A stretch of DNA of 64,000 bases from Caldisericaceae bacterium (GTDB taxonomy: Bacteria; Caldisericota; Caldisericia; Caldisericales; Caldisericaceae): positions 29,256 to 93,255 of the forward strand of contig JALVXB010000034.1 of the NCBI GenBank assembly GCA_027023025.1. The letters are read 5' to 3'. Positions 50,686 to 59,620 of this stretch are shown piece by piece (position 1 is the first letter of the stretch; every line of letters starts with the position of its first letter). A model generated the notes under the pieces. It was not told where the DNA came from. It did not search any database and saw nothing but the letters and a program-made list of their open reading frames with translations. A program made the translations under genes and the position numbers.

Positions 50686-51896
50686 TAGAAGTAGTCGACC
50701 TTCACATACATTCGCATTACAGTATGGCAACGAGTAAGGAGATGGACCTTACTCATATTGCGTATTGGGCGAAAAGAAAAGGTATTACGATGCTTGCAAC
50801 AGGAGACATCACTCACCCTTTGTGGGTTAGCGAATTGAAAAGAAATTTTAATAATGAAGAAAACGGATTTTATACATTCGACGGTATTCGGTTTTTGCTT
50901 GCGGGTGAGGTAAATTTACAGTTTAAGTACAAAGGAAAAGTAAAAAAAGTTCACATAGTAATAGCAGTTCCTTCTTTTGATGTGTTATCTGAAGTGGATA
51001 AGTTTTTGTCGAAATATGGAAATCTTTCTGTAGACGGTAGGCCCACCATTTTCATAAATGGTAGAGACTTTGTTAAGGGCTTAAAAGACATATCGCCCGA
51101 GATTCAAATTATACCTGCTCACATATGGACTCCGTGGTTTGGATTGTTTGGTTCTAAATCGGGTTTTGAAAGCATAGAAGAATGTTTTGATGAGGAATCT
51201 TATAATGTTACTGCTCTTGAAACAGGTTTAAGTTCTGATCCTCATATGAATTATATCGTAAGAGACATTGACAACTTTACCCTTGTTTCAAATTCAGATG
51301 CTCATTCTCCGGAAAACCTTGGGCGCGAAGCAAATGTGATGAAAGACATAAGTTCTTATAAAGAACTATTTGAAGTAATTAGAAATGCCGATAAGGATAA
51401 ATTCCTTTTTACTATAGAATTCTATCCAGAAGAAGGCAAGTATTTTGGTGACGGACACAGAAAGTGTAATGTGAAACTTATTCCAAAAAGTAGCGAAAGA
51501 AAAATTTGTCCTGTTTGCCATAGACCACTTACTTATGGAGTTTTTCATCGAGTAATGGAAAGTGCTCATTGGAAAGAAACAGAAAGAAAGAATAAAAAAA
51601 TTCCTTGCAAATACATCGTTCCCTTAAGGCAAATTCTCTCTCAAGTATTAATGAAGGGTGTAAAAACGAAGACTGTAAGCAACTTTTATGATAAACTAGT
51701 TGAACAATTTGGAAGTGAGTTTAACCTACTAATTTTTGAACCTGAGAGTGAGTTGAAACAAAGGCTCTCAGAAAGCCTTTTTAATGCGATTTTTAATATG
51801 AGACATGGGCTCGTTCAGAAAGTAATAGGTTATGATGGCGTTTATGGAAAAATATTATTGACGGACAAGAAAGATGTCGGATTATTTGATAGATAA
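50682..51896 (+). CDS. endonuclease Q family protein (PHP domain plus zinc finger)
   Basis: VDLHIHSHYSMATSKEMDL, SNSDAHSPENLGREANVM, CPVCHRPLTYGVFHRVMESA; GTG start. Confidence 0.85.
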   Translation: MIEVVDLHIHSHYSMATSKEMDLTHIAYWAKRKGITMLATGDITHPLWVSELKRNFNNEENGFYTFDGIRFLLAGEVNLQFKYKGKVKKVHIVIAVPSFDVLSEVDKFLSKYGNLSVDGRPTIFINGRDFVKGLKDISPEIQIIPAHIWTPWFGLFGSKSGFESIEECFDEESYNVTALETGLSSDPHMNYIVRDIDNFTLVSNSDAHSPENLGREANVMKDISSYKELFEVIRNADKDKFLFTIEFYPEEGKYFGDGHRKCNVKLIPKSSERKICPVCHRPLTYGVFHRVMESAHWKETERKNKKIPCKYIVPLRQILSQVLMKGVKTKTVSNFYDKLVEQFGSEFNLLIFEPESELKQRLSESLFNAIFNMRHGLVQKVIGYDGVYGKILLTDKKDVGLFDR

Positions 51897-52848
51897 TTTT
51901 GGACGCAAGATTACATACATCCGTTTTTCAGTTACACCTCGTTGCAATTTTAATTGTGTATATTGCAATTCCCATACGGGTGAAGCAGATAGAGAGGAAG
52001 AATTTTCTACTGAGGATGTAGAATTTTTGTTTAGCGTTATGCCAGAACTGGGCATTAAAAAAGTTAGGCTTACTGGTGGAGAACCACTACTTAGGCCTGA
52101 CATTTTGGATATAGTAAAAGTATTAAAAAAGGATAAAATTCAGGAGATAGTCCTGACTACAAATGGTTTTTATCTTAATTCCGTTGCAAAGGCATTGCGT
52201 GAAGCTGGGTTAACAAGAGTAAATGTAAGCCTTGATACACTTAATAGAAATACATTTGTGCGCATTACAGGAGTAGATGCTCTTGATATGGTAAACTCTG
52301 GCATAAGGGAAGCGATTAAGTATGGACTAACTCCAGTTAAAATCAATACAGTCTTAATGAGTGGTATTAATGAAAAAGACATACTTCCTATTGCAGAACT
52401 TACGCTAAATAGTGATATAACTGTGCGTTTTATTGAATTAATGCCCGTAAAGGATAATAACTTTTGGAAAATGCATTATATGAATTTTAGAACTGCATTA
52501 GGTCTCGTTAAGAAAAAGTACGAATTGATTGAAGCTACAGGTAGTAGCGGGGAGGTGGCTTCTTATTATAGAATTAAGGGTGCGCCTGGTAAGATAGGCT
52601 TTATTACTCCAATAAGCCAACACTTTTGCAGGTATTGCAATAGAATAAGGATTACGGCAAAGGGTGAGATCTATCCCTGCCTTTTCTCTAAAGAATACAT
52701 ATCTATACGAGACGCTGTTAAGAATAGAAATAAAGATTTACTCGTTTCTCTTATTAGAAAGTCAGTCAACATCAAACCTAAAGAACACGGTGTGATAAAT
52801 TTAAGCAGCCAGGACTTTATTAATAATATGAGAGAGTTAGGGGGGTAG
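51874..52848 (+). CDS. moaA: GTP 3',8-cyclase
   Basis: YIRFSVTPRCNFNCVYCNS, LTGGEPLLRPDI, C-terminal FCRYCNRIRITAKGEIYPCLF. Confidence 0.95.
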   Translation: MSDYLIDNFGRKITYIRFSVTPRCNFNCVYCNSHTGEADREEEFSTEDVEFLFSVMPELGIKKVRLTGGEPLLRPDILDIVKVLKKDKIQEIVLTTNGFYLNSVAKALREAGLTRVNVSLDTLNRNTFVRITGVDALDMVNSGIREAIKYGLTPVKINTVLMSGINEKDILPIAELTLNSDITVRFIELMPVKDNNFWKMHYMNFRTALGLVKKKYELIEATGSSGEVASYYRIKGAPGKIGFITPISQHFCRYCNRIRITAKGEIYPCLFSKEYISIRDAVKNRNKDLLVSLIRKSVNIKPKEHGVINLSSQDFINNMRELGG

Positions 52849-52851
52849 TCT

Positions 52852-53334
52852 ATGGGACAAATTGATAAAAATGGAAACATTAAGATGGTTAATGTGACGG
52901 AAAAAAGCGAGACGCACAGAACGGCAAGAGGACATGCACGCATATGGATGAGCCCGGAAGCATTCCGTGTGATTTTACAAAATAAGGTAAAAAAAGGTGA
53001 TGTACTGACGAGTGCTAAAATAGCAGGAATAATGGCGGCAAAAAAGACAGGTGAACTTATTCCTTTGTGTCACCCACTGAATCTTACTTTTGTAGACATC
53101 TTGTTTAGAATGAGAGAGTCTGATAATAGTATAGAAATTGAGTCGTTTGCTGAGTTAACTGGTAAAACCGGAGTGGAAATGGAAGCACTTATTGCTGCCT
53201 CTACTGCTGCACTTACAATTTACGATATGGTAAAATCGATTGATAAAACAATACAAATTGGTGAAATTTACCTTCTGGAGAAAACAGGAGGGAAAAGTGG
53301 ACATTATATAAGAAAAAATTTAAACTCAATTTAG
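52852..53334 (+). CDS. moaC: cyclic pyranopterin monophosphate synthase
   Basis: MVNVTEKSETHRTARGHARIWM, IPLCHPLNLT, EMEALIAASTAALTIYDMVKSIDK. Confidence 0.97.
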   Translation: MGQIDKNGNIKMVNVTEKSETHRTARGHARIWMSPEAFRVILQNKVKKGDVLTSAKIAGIMAAKKTGELIPLCHPLNLTFVDILFRMRESDNSIEIESFAELTGKTGVEMEALIAASTAALTIYDMVKSIDKTIQIGEIYLLEKTGGKSGHYIRKNLNSI

Positions 53335-53346
53335 TTTGACTTTTTA

Positions 53347-53374
53347 TTGACAAAAACTTAAACCTGTATATACT
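53347..53374 (+). promoter_or_regulatory. rpoB promoter TTGACA-16-TATACT
   Basis: Consensus -35 and near-consensus -10 in the moaC-rpoB gap. Confidence 0.75.
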
Positions 53375-53409
53375 TTTTATTTGCTATGTTTTTCTGAGAA
53401 GGAGGCCTA

Positions 53410-56400
53410 ATGGAGAGAGTAATAGATTTTACGAAAACTAAGCCTGTTGAAGAATTGCCAGATTTAGTGGGGATTCAAAAAAGGTCTTTTAGAGAGTTTG
53501 TAGAAGTAAAAATTGGTGAAATATTAAAAAAGTTATTTCCTATTGAAACCAAAAAGATTCTATTAGAGTTTGTAAGTTACCGAGTTGAAGAGCCAATTAG
53601 AAGCGTAGAGGATTGTTTACGCATGGGCTCTACTTATGAAGCCCGCGTAACGGGTAAGTTCCGTTTGACTTATAAAGATACGGGTGAAATAAAGGAACAG
53701 GAAGTATATCTTGCGGATATTCCTCTACTTACCAGCGAGGGATGCTTTATAGTTAATGGACGAAAGAGAGTTGTTGTAGAGCAACTTATTCGTTCGCCGG
53801 GTGTTTTTTATCAGACGGAAAGAGACAAAGTAACAGGTTTCTTGAATTATAATGTGACGATCATTCCTGACCGTGGTAACTGGATGGATATGGAAGTCGG
53901 CAAAGACAATGTAATTTACATGCACCTCAAAAAGAAGCTTAAAAAGTTACCACTTACTCTTGTGCTAAAGGCTATAGGCTTTAAGGGTAACGAAGAAATT
54001 AAAAAATACTTCTACAGAGATATGACTCTTACCGTGCTTACGACATCTCCATTTTCTTATGAAATAGCCCTTGGAAAAATTCTTACTGAAGATATTGTCC
54101 TTGACGACGGTAAGGTAGTTGCAAAAAAAGGAGAGCCTTTCACTGAAGACATACCTCAAAAACTCCTGAATGCGGGAATCGAAAAAATTACCGTAAAGGT
54201 AAAAGGCGTAGATTTCTGGATTGAGCAAACCCTTAAAAAGGATAGAACGGATACTCCGGAAGAGGCTAAGATGGAGATTTATAAGATGCTTCATCCTAAA
54301 GAGAGGCCAACATTAGAAGCAGCCGAGGAGTTTGTCCAGTCTTTACTCAGTGATCCAAGACGCAACGAGTACTATCCCGTTGCGAGGTACAAAATTAATA
54401 AGAAATTTGGTAGAAAAAGTGAGAGTAAAATACTTGAAAAACAGGATTATATAGACATAGTTAATTATTTGATAGATATAAGAGAAGGTATTAAGTCTGT
54501 CGATGACATTGATAATCTTTCTAATAGGCGTGTGCGTACCGTTGGTGAATTACTTGCTGAAGAGTTTGAGCGTGGTGTAGTAAAAGTGCAGCGCCTTGCG
54601 AGAGATAGGATTATGACTTCACAAAAAGAAAACCTGAAGTTGTCTGATATAATAAGTGCGAAGAGTATCTCCGGACAACTCAGACAATTTTCTGGGACGA
54701 ACCAACTTTCCCAGTTTATGGAAGAAACTAACCCTCTTGCATCGCTTGCTCACAAAAGAAGGTTAAGCTCACTTGGCCCTGGTGGGTTACACAGAAAAAG
54801 GGCTGGTATTGAAGTACGAGATATCCACTCGTCCCACTATAGTAGGATATGTCCCATTGAAACGCCAGAAGGGCAAAATATAGGATTGATAAACTCGCTT
54901 GCATCGTATGCAGATGTAAACGAATATGGTTTTATTACGGCACCGTATAGAGTTGTTGAAAATGGGCGGGTAACAAATAAAATTATTCGCGTAACTGCAG
55001 ATGACGAAGAAAATTACATTATTGCACAAGCAAATACGCCACTTGATAAAAAGGGCAACATTATATCTGATTATGTTGTGGCAAGAGAAAAAAGTACTTC
55101 TGGCGAAATTCTGCCGCACCTCGTTCCTAAAGAAGAAGTGCAATTAATGGACATTGTGCCACAGCAGGTAATTGGAGTTTCTGCGTCTCTTATTCCTTTT
55201 CTGGATCACGACGATGCAAACAGAGCATTAATGGGCTGTAACATGCAGAGGCAGGCTGTACCACTTGTTCAGCCGGATCCTCCGCGTGTTGCTACTGGAA
55301 TAGAAAAGCGTATTCCGCGAGACAATCTGGATATACCTATTTCTCATGATAACGGTATAGTTTCGTATGTTTCTGGAAGTGAAATTCGTATTGTCCCGAA
55401 TAATGCAGAAGTAGAAACTATTTCCGTTTACAGGGAAGCACGCGACCTGAGGTTAAACTTACAGAATAGGCTAACGCAAAAAGACATCTATCTATTTGAT
55501 TTTTCGCCCAAAGTAGCAGGTTACGAAAAGTATATTGGCGAAAAACTTACTGTGACAATTCTTGATAAATTAATATCTAAAGGGATTGAGGATATCGCCG
55601 TAATTCAGGCAGACAAATTGCAAAAGTTCCCTATAGCAAGCTGTTTTGATTTACAAAAAAATGAAGAGCTTGTTGGAAAAATTTCTGGTGAAACTATTCT
55701 CAGCAAGCGCAAGAAACCTATTATAGAAGAAGGGCAAAAAATCTCTGACACTAAGTTAAACAGGCTGTTTAATAGTAAAGTTAAAGAGATTAAAGTTAAA
55801 GAAAATGGTAGTGTAGAATCAAAACCCATTTTTACGATCAACCTTACTGCTGTTGGAAAGAATATTTTGGGTAAAGGATTATTTGCTACTTATACAAACG
55901 GAAGAAAAGATAAGGAGATCAATCCCGAAATAACGATGGACTTACTTAAAAAACTGTACGAACGAGGAGTTACGGACCTAGTAATCTATTATCCTTCGGA
56001 AGTCGAAAGATTTTCACTTGGCAAGTTAAATACGGATCTTATAGATAGGGTAGTTGCTACTTCTTACTTTGAAGGTGGTGGCAAGAAGAAAAAACTTATC
56101 ATTGAAGAAGGAGATATAATTTCTGAAGATGTTTTAAGAAAACTTGCTGAAAGTGGAACGAAGAAAGTTAAAGTACGCAAGGAAAAAGTATACAAATTAA
56201 AGAAATTTGTAAGAACTAATCAGGACACCTGTAGGAATGAAAAGCCTATTGTCAAAAAGGGGCAAAAGATTAAGGCTGGTGATCCTATTGCTGATGGCTA
56301 TTCTGTTAAAGATGGTCAGCTTGCGTTGGGTATAAATGTGCTGGTTGCATACATTCCGTGGTATGGATATAACTATCAGGACGCCGTTATTATAAGCAGA

Positions 56401-57609
56401 AGATTGGTAAGCGAAGATAGGCTAACTTCTATTCATGTAAAGGAGTATACTATAGAAGTTCACGATACTGAACATGGCCCAGAGGAACTTACTCCAGATC
56501 CTCCAGATGTCTCGAGAGAAGCAAAGAGATTTTTAGACGAAAATGGAATTGTAAAGATAGGCTCTAAAGTAAAAGCTGGAGACTTGCTTGTTGGTAAGAC
56601 CACGCCGTTTCCTGAAGAAGAAGAAACGAGTGAAGCACGCTTGTTTAAAAGCTTATTTAACGATAGAGCAGGAAACATTAAAAATAGTTCGTTCAAAGTT
56701 CCTCCAGGTGAGGGTGGCGTAGTGATAGATGTTCAGGTATTCTCTCAAGAAGAGGGACTCGAACTTACCAAAAATGTAAGGAAACTTATTAAGGTGTTTG
56801 TAGCAAAGAAAAGAAAGATAATCGTTGGAGATAAAGTTTCTGGAAGGCACGGGAATAAGGGTGTCATTAGCAAAATACTTCCAGAAGAAGATTTACCGTA
56901 CCTTGAGGATGGAACGACAGTGGATGTTATTTTAAGTCCCTTGAGTGTGCCATCCAGAATGAACTTAGGGCAGATCCTGGAGACAAATATTGGTCTTGCT
57001 GCGCGCAAATTAAATGTTCAGGTTATTACGCCAGCGTTCAATGGTGCAACTGAAAAGGAAGTAAAAAATCTTCTTAAGGATGCTGGTTTACCTGAAAGTG
57101 GACAGTTTAAGATGTACGATGGGCGTACAGGCAAACCTTTTGACTATAAGGTAACCCTTGGCGAATCGTATCTTCTGAAGTTAAATCACCTTGCAGAGGA
57201 TAAGTTACATGCCCGTGCTGTAGGAAAGTATACTTTAATAACTCAGCAACCGGTTGGAGGAAAAGCTCAGTTTGGCGGACAGAGACTTGGCGAAATGGAG
57301 GTCTGGGCGCTTGAAGCGTATGGTGCAGCCAATTTGCTTCAGGAGATGCTTACTGTAAAGTCTGACGATCTTGAAGGAAGGAAGCGGGCTTATGAACAGA
57401 TTTCTAAAGGTAATACTATTCTTGAGATGGGAATTCCCGAGTCATTCAATGTATTGCAGCGGGAGCTTAGGGGTCTTGTGCTTGATTTAAGGGTATTGCC
57501 TGAGAAAAAGAAATCATCTCCAAAGCGTGAGAGTCTTACATTAAAAATACGCAAACCAAAAATAATTTTTAAGGAGGATAAGAATGAGTCTGGAAACAAG
57601 CAAGATTAG
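53410..57609 (+). CDS. rpoB: RNA polymerase beta subunit with large internal insertion
   Basis: NQLSQFMEETNPLASLAHKRRLSSLGPGGLHRKRAG, GRHGNKGVISKILPEEDLPYL, KAQFGGQRLGEMEVWALEAYGAA; SD aaggagg. Confidence 0.98.
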   Translation: MERVIDFTKTKPVEELPDLVGIQKRSFREFVEVKIGEILKKLFPIETKKILLEFVSYRVEEPIRSVEDCLRMGSTYEARVTGKFRLTYKDTGEIKEQEVYLADIPLLTSEGCFIVNGRKRVVVEQLIRSPGVFYQTERDKVTGFLNYNVTIIPDRGNWMDMEVGKDNVIYMHLKKKLKKLPLTLVLKAIGFKGNEEIKKYFYRDMTLTVLTTSPFSYEIALGKILTEDIVLDDGKVVAKKGEPFTEDIPQKLLNAGIEKITVKVKGVDFWIEQTLKKDRTDTPEEAKMEIYKMLHPKERPTLEAAEEFVQSLLSDPRRNEYYPVARYKINKKFGRKSESKILEKQDYIDIVNYLIDIREGIKSVDDIDNLSNRRVRTVGELLAEEFERGVVKVQRLARDRIMTSQKENLKLSDIISAKSISGQLRQFSGTNQLSQFMEETNPLASLAHKRRLSSLGPGGLHRKRAGIEVRDIHSSHYSRICPIETPEGQNIGLINSLASYADVNEYGFITAPYRVVENGRVTNKIIRVTADDEENYIIAQANTPLDKKGNIISDYVVAREKSTSGEILPHLVPKEEVQLMDIVPQQVIGVSASLIPFLDHDDANRALMGCNMQRQAVPLVQPDPPRVATGIEKRIPRDNLDIPISHDNGIVSYVSGSEIRIVPNNAEVETISVYREARDLRLNLQNRLTQKDIYLFDFSPKVAGYEKYIGEKLTVTILDKLISKGIEDIAVIQADKLQKFPIASCFDLQKNEELVGKISGETILSKRKKPIIEEGQKISDTKLNRLFNSKVKEIKVKENGSVESKPIFTINLTAVGKNILGKGLFATYTNGRKDKEINPEITMDLLKKLYERGVTDLVIYYPSEVERFSLGKLNTDLIDRVVATSYFEGGGKKKKLIIEEGDIISEDVLRKLAESGTKKVKVRKEKVYKLKKFVRTNQDTCRNEKPIVKKGQKIKAGDPIADGYSVKDGQLALGINVLVAYIPWYGYNYQDAVIISRRLVSEDRLTSIHVKEYTIEVHDTEHGPEELTPDPPDVSREAKRFLDENGIVKIGSKVKAGDLLVGKTTPFPEEEETSEARLFKSLFNDRAGNIKNSSFKVPPGEGGVVIDVQVFSQEEGLELTKNVRKLIKVFVAKKRKIIVGDKVSGRHGNKGVISKILPEEDLPYLEDGTTVDVILSPLSVPSRMNLGQILETNIGLAARKLNVQVITPAFNGATEKEVKNLLKDAGLPESGQFKMYDGRTGKPFDYKVTLGESYLLKLNHLAEDKLHARAVGKYTLITQQPVGGKAQFGGQRLGEMEVWALEAYGAANLLQEMLTVKSDDLEGRKRAYEQISKGNTILEMGIPESFNVLQRELRGLVLDLRVLPEKKKSSPKRESLTLKIRKPKIIFKEDKNESGNKQD

Positions 57610-59602
57610 GAATGTTACTGTTGTATCGCATGGCAATGCAGGTAAAACTACGCTTGCAGAAGCAATCCTTTTTGGTAAGAAGCTTATTTCTCGTATGGGT
57701 AAGGTTGAAGATGGTAACACTGTTTCTGATTATCAGCCAGAAGAGAAAGAAAGGAAGTTTAGTATCAGTCTTTCAATTATTCCTTTTGAACATAAAGGTG
57801 TAAAAATTAACTACATCGATACGCCTGGTTATGCGGACTTTTTTGGAGAAGTTCTTAGCGGTATTAGGGCCGGCGAAAATGCTTTAATTTTAGTTAATGC
57901 GATGGGCGGGGTTGAGATCCAAACAAAAAAACAATGGGAGGTATTATCCAAAGAGAATAAACCGCGTGCTTTTTTTGTAAATAAACTTGATGTAGAGAAT
58001 ACTGATTTCTTTAAAGTTGTAGAGCAGATAAGAGCAACTTTTGGTAATAAAGCGTATCCTATTATCGTACCAGTACTTAATGGCAAGAAAATCGAAGGTG
58101 TTAAAAACTTGCTAACTGAAGATGTAGAAGGTGCAGAGTCTTACAAAAAAGATTTAATGGAGTTTGCAGCGGAGAACGACGATGCTCTACTTGAGAAGTA
58201 CCTTGAAGGTACGGAACTTACACCTGAAGAAATTAAAAAGGGTCTTAAAAATGCGTATGCAAATGGAGAATTCTTCCCTATACTTTGCGGTTCTGCCTTG
58301 AACCAGATAGGTGTAAATGAATTGCTTGACTTTATTGTTGATTTCATGATTTCTCCTGATATGGTTGGAACGGTAAAAGGTAAAAATCCAAAAACGAACG
58401 AGGAAGAAGAAAGAAAAGTATCTAAGGACGAAAATTTCTCTGCTTTTGTATTTAAAACTTTAAGCGATCCGTATGTGGGAAAATTATCTTTCGTAAAAGT
58501 ATATTCTGGTATAATCAAATCTAATACATCTGTGTACAACAGTTCTAAAGATACTATGGAAAAAGTCTCACAACTTTTGTTCTTAAGAGGTTCGAATCAG
58601 GAACCAACGGATAGTATTATTGCAGGGGACATAGGAGTTATAACTAAACTCGTTTCTACACAGACCAATGATACGCTTTCCGATAAGAATGCCCCGATTG
58701 TCTATCCTCCTATTCAATTCCCGGAGCCAATGCTTTCTAAAGCAATGAGGCCTAAAACAAAGGCTGATGAAGATAGAATGAGTATTGGGCTTGCGAAAAT
58801 AACGGATGAGGATCCTACTGTAAAAGTTTCTAAGAATAACGAAACTAAAGAACAGATCCTTTCGGGTATTGGCGAAACACACCTTTCTGTAGTCGTAGAA
58901 AAATTGAAGAAGCGTTACGGAGTTAATATAGAGTTAACTACCCCAAAGGTTCCTTATAGAGAAACAATTACGAAGAAAACAAAAGTCGAAGGCAAGTATA
59001 AAAAACAGACCGGTGGCCATGGACAGTACGGTCATTGTTGGCTTGAAGTAGAACCACTTGAAAGAGGTAAAGAGTTTGAATTTGAAAGCAAAATTTTTGG
59101 TGGTGCAATACCCAAACAATACATACCAGCCGTTGAAAAGGGCGTAAGAGAAGCAATGGAACACGGTATACTTGCAGGTTATCCTGTAGTAGACATCAAG
59201 GTTACTGTAGTGGATGGGTCTTACCATCCAGTTGATTCGTCGGAACTTGCATTTAAAGTGGCTGGTTCCATGGCCCTTAAAAAAGCACTTGAACAGTGTA
59301 ACTCTATTATTTTAGAGCCAATAGAGAAGTTGGAAATAATTGTGGATGAACAATACATGGGAGATGTAATAGGTGATTTAAACAGTAAGAGAGGTAAGGT
59401 TCTCGGTATGAAATCTGAGAATGGGAAACAAATAATCGAAGCGCTTGTTCCTCTTTCAGAAGTTCTAACATATGCAAATGACTTAAACTCTATTACTCAG
59501 GGAACAGGAGAATTTAAAATGTCGCACTCCCATTATGAACCTGCTCCTCCAAAAGTTGCTGAAAAAGTTATTGCAGAGTCAAAGCGTGAGGAGAATGAAT
59601 GA
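57584..59602 (+). CDS. elongation factor G-like protein (EF-G2 type)
   Basis: VVSHGNAGKTTLAEAILFGK...VEDGNTVSDYQPEEKERKFSISLSI...DTPGYADFFGEV...NKLD; EF-G domains IV/V at the C-terminus. Confidence 0.93.
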   Translation: MSLETSKIRNVTVVSHGNAGKTTLAEAILFGKKLISRMGKVEDGNTVSDYQPEEKERKFSISLSIIPFEHKGVKINYIDTPGYADFFGEVLSGIRAGENALILVNAMGGVEIQTKKQWEVLSKENKPRAFFVNKLDVENTDFFKVVEQIRATFGNKAYPIIVPVLNGKKIEGVKNLLTEDVEGAESYKKDLMEFAAENDDALLEKYLEGTELTPEEIKKGLKNAYANGEFFPILCGSALNQIGVNELLDFIVDFMISPDMVGTVKGKNPKTNEEEERKVSKDENFSAFVFKTLSDPYVGKLSFVKVYSGIIKSNTSVYNSSKDTMEKVSQLLFLRGSNQEPTDSIIAGDIGVITKLVSTQTNDTLSDKNAPIVYPPIQFPEPMLSKAMRPKTKADEDRMSIGLAKITDEDPTVKVSKNNETKEQILSGIGETHLSVVVEKLKKRYGVNIELTTPKVPYRETITKKTKVEGKYKKQTGGHGQYGHCWLEVEPLERGKEFEFESKIFGGAIPKQYIPAVEKGVREAMEHGILAGYPVVDIKVTVVDGSYHPVDSSELAFKVAGSMALKKALEQCNSIILEPIEKLEIIVDEQYMGDVIGDLNSKRGKVLGMKSENGKQIIEALVPLSEVLTYANDLNSITQGTGEFKMSHSHYEPAPPKVAEKVIAESKREENE

Positions 59603-59620
59603 TAATCGGAGGTGAATTCT

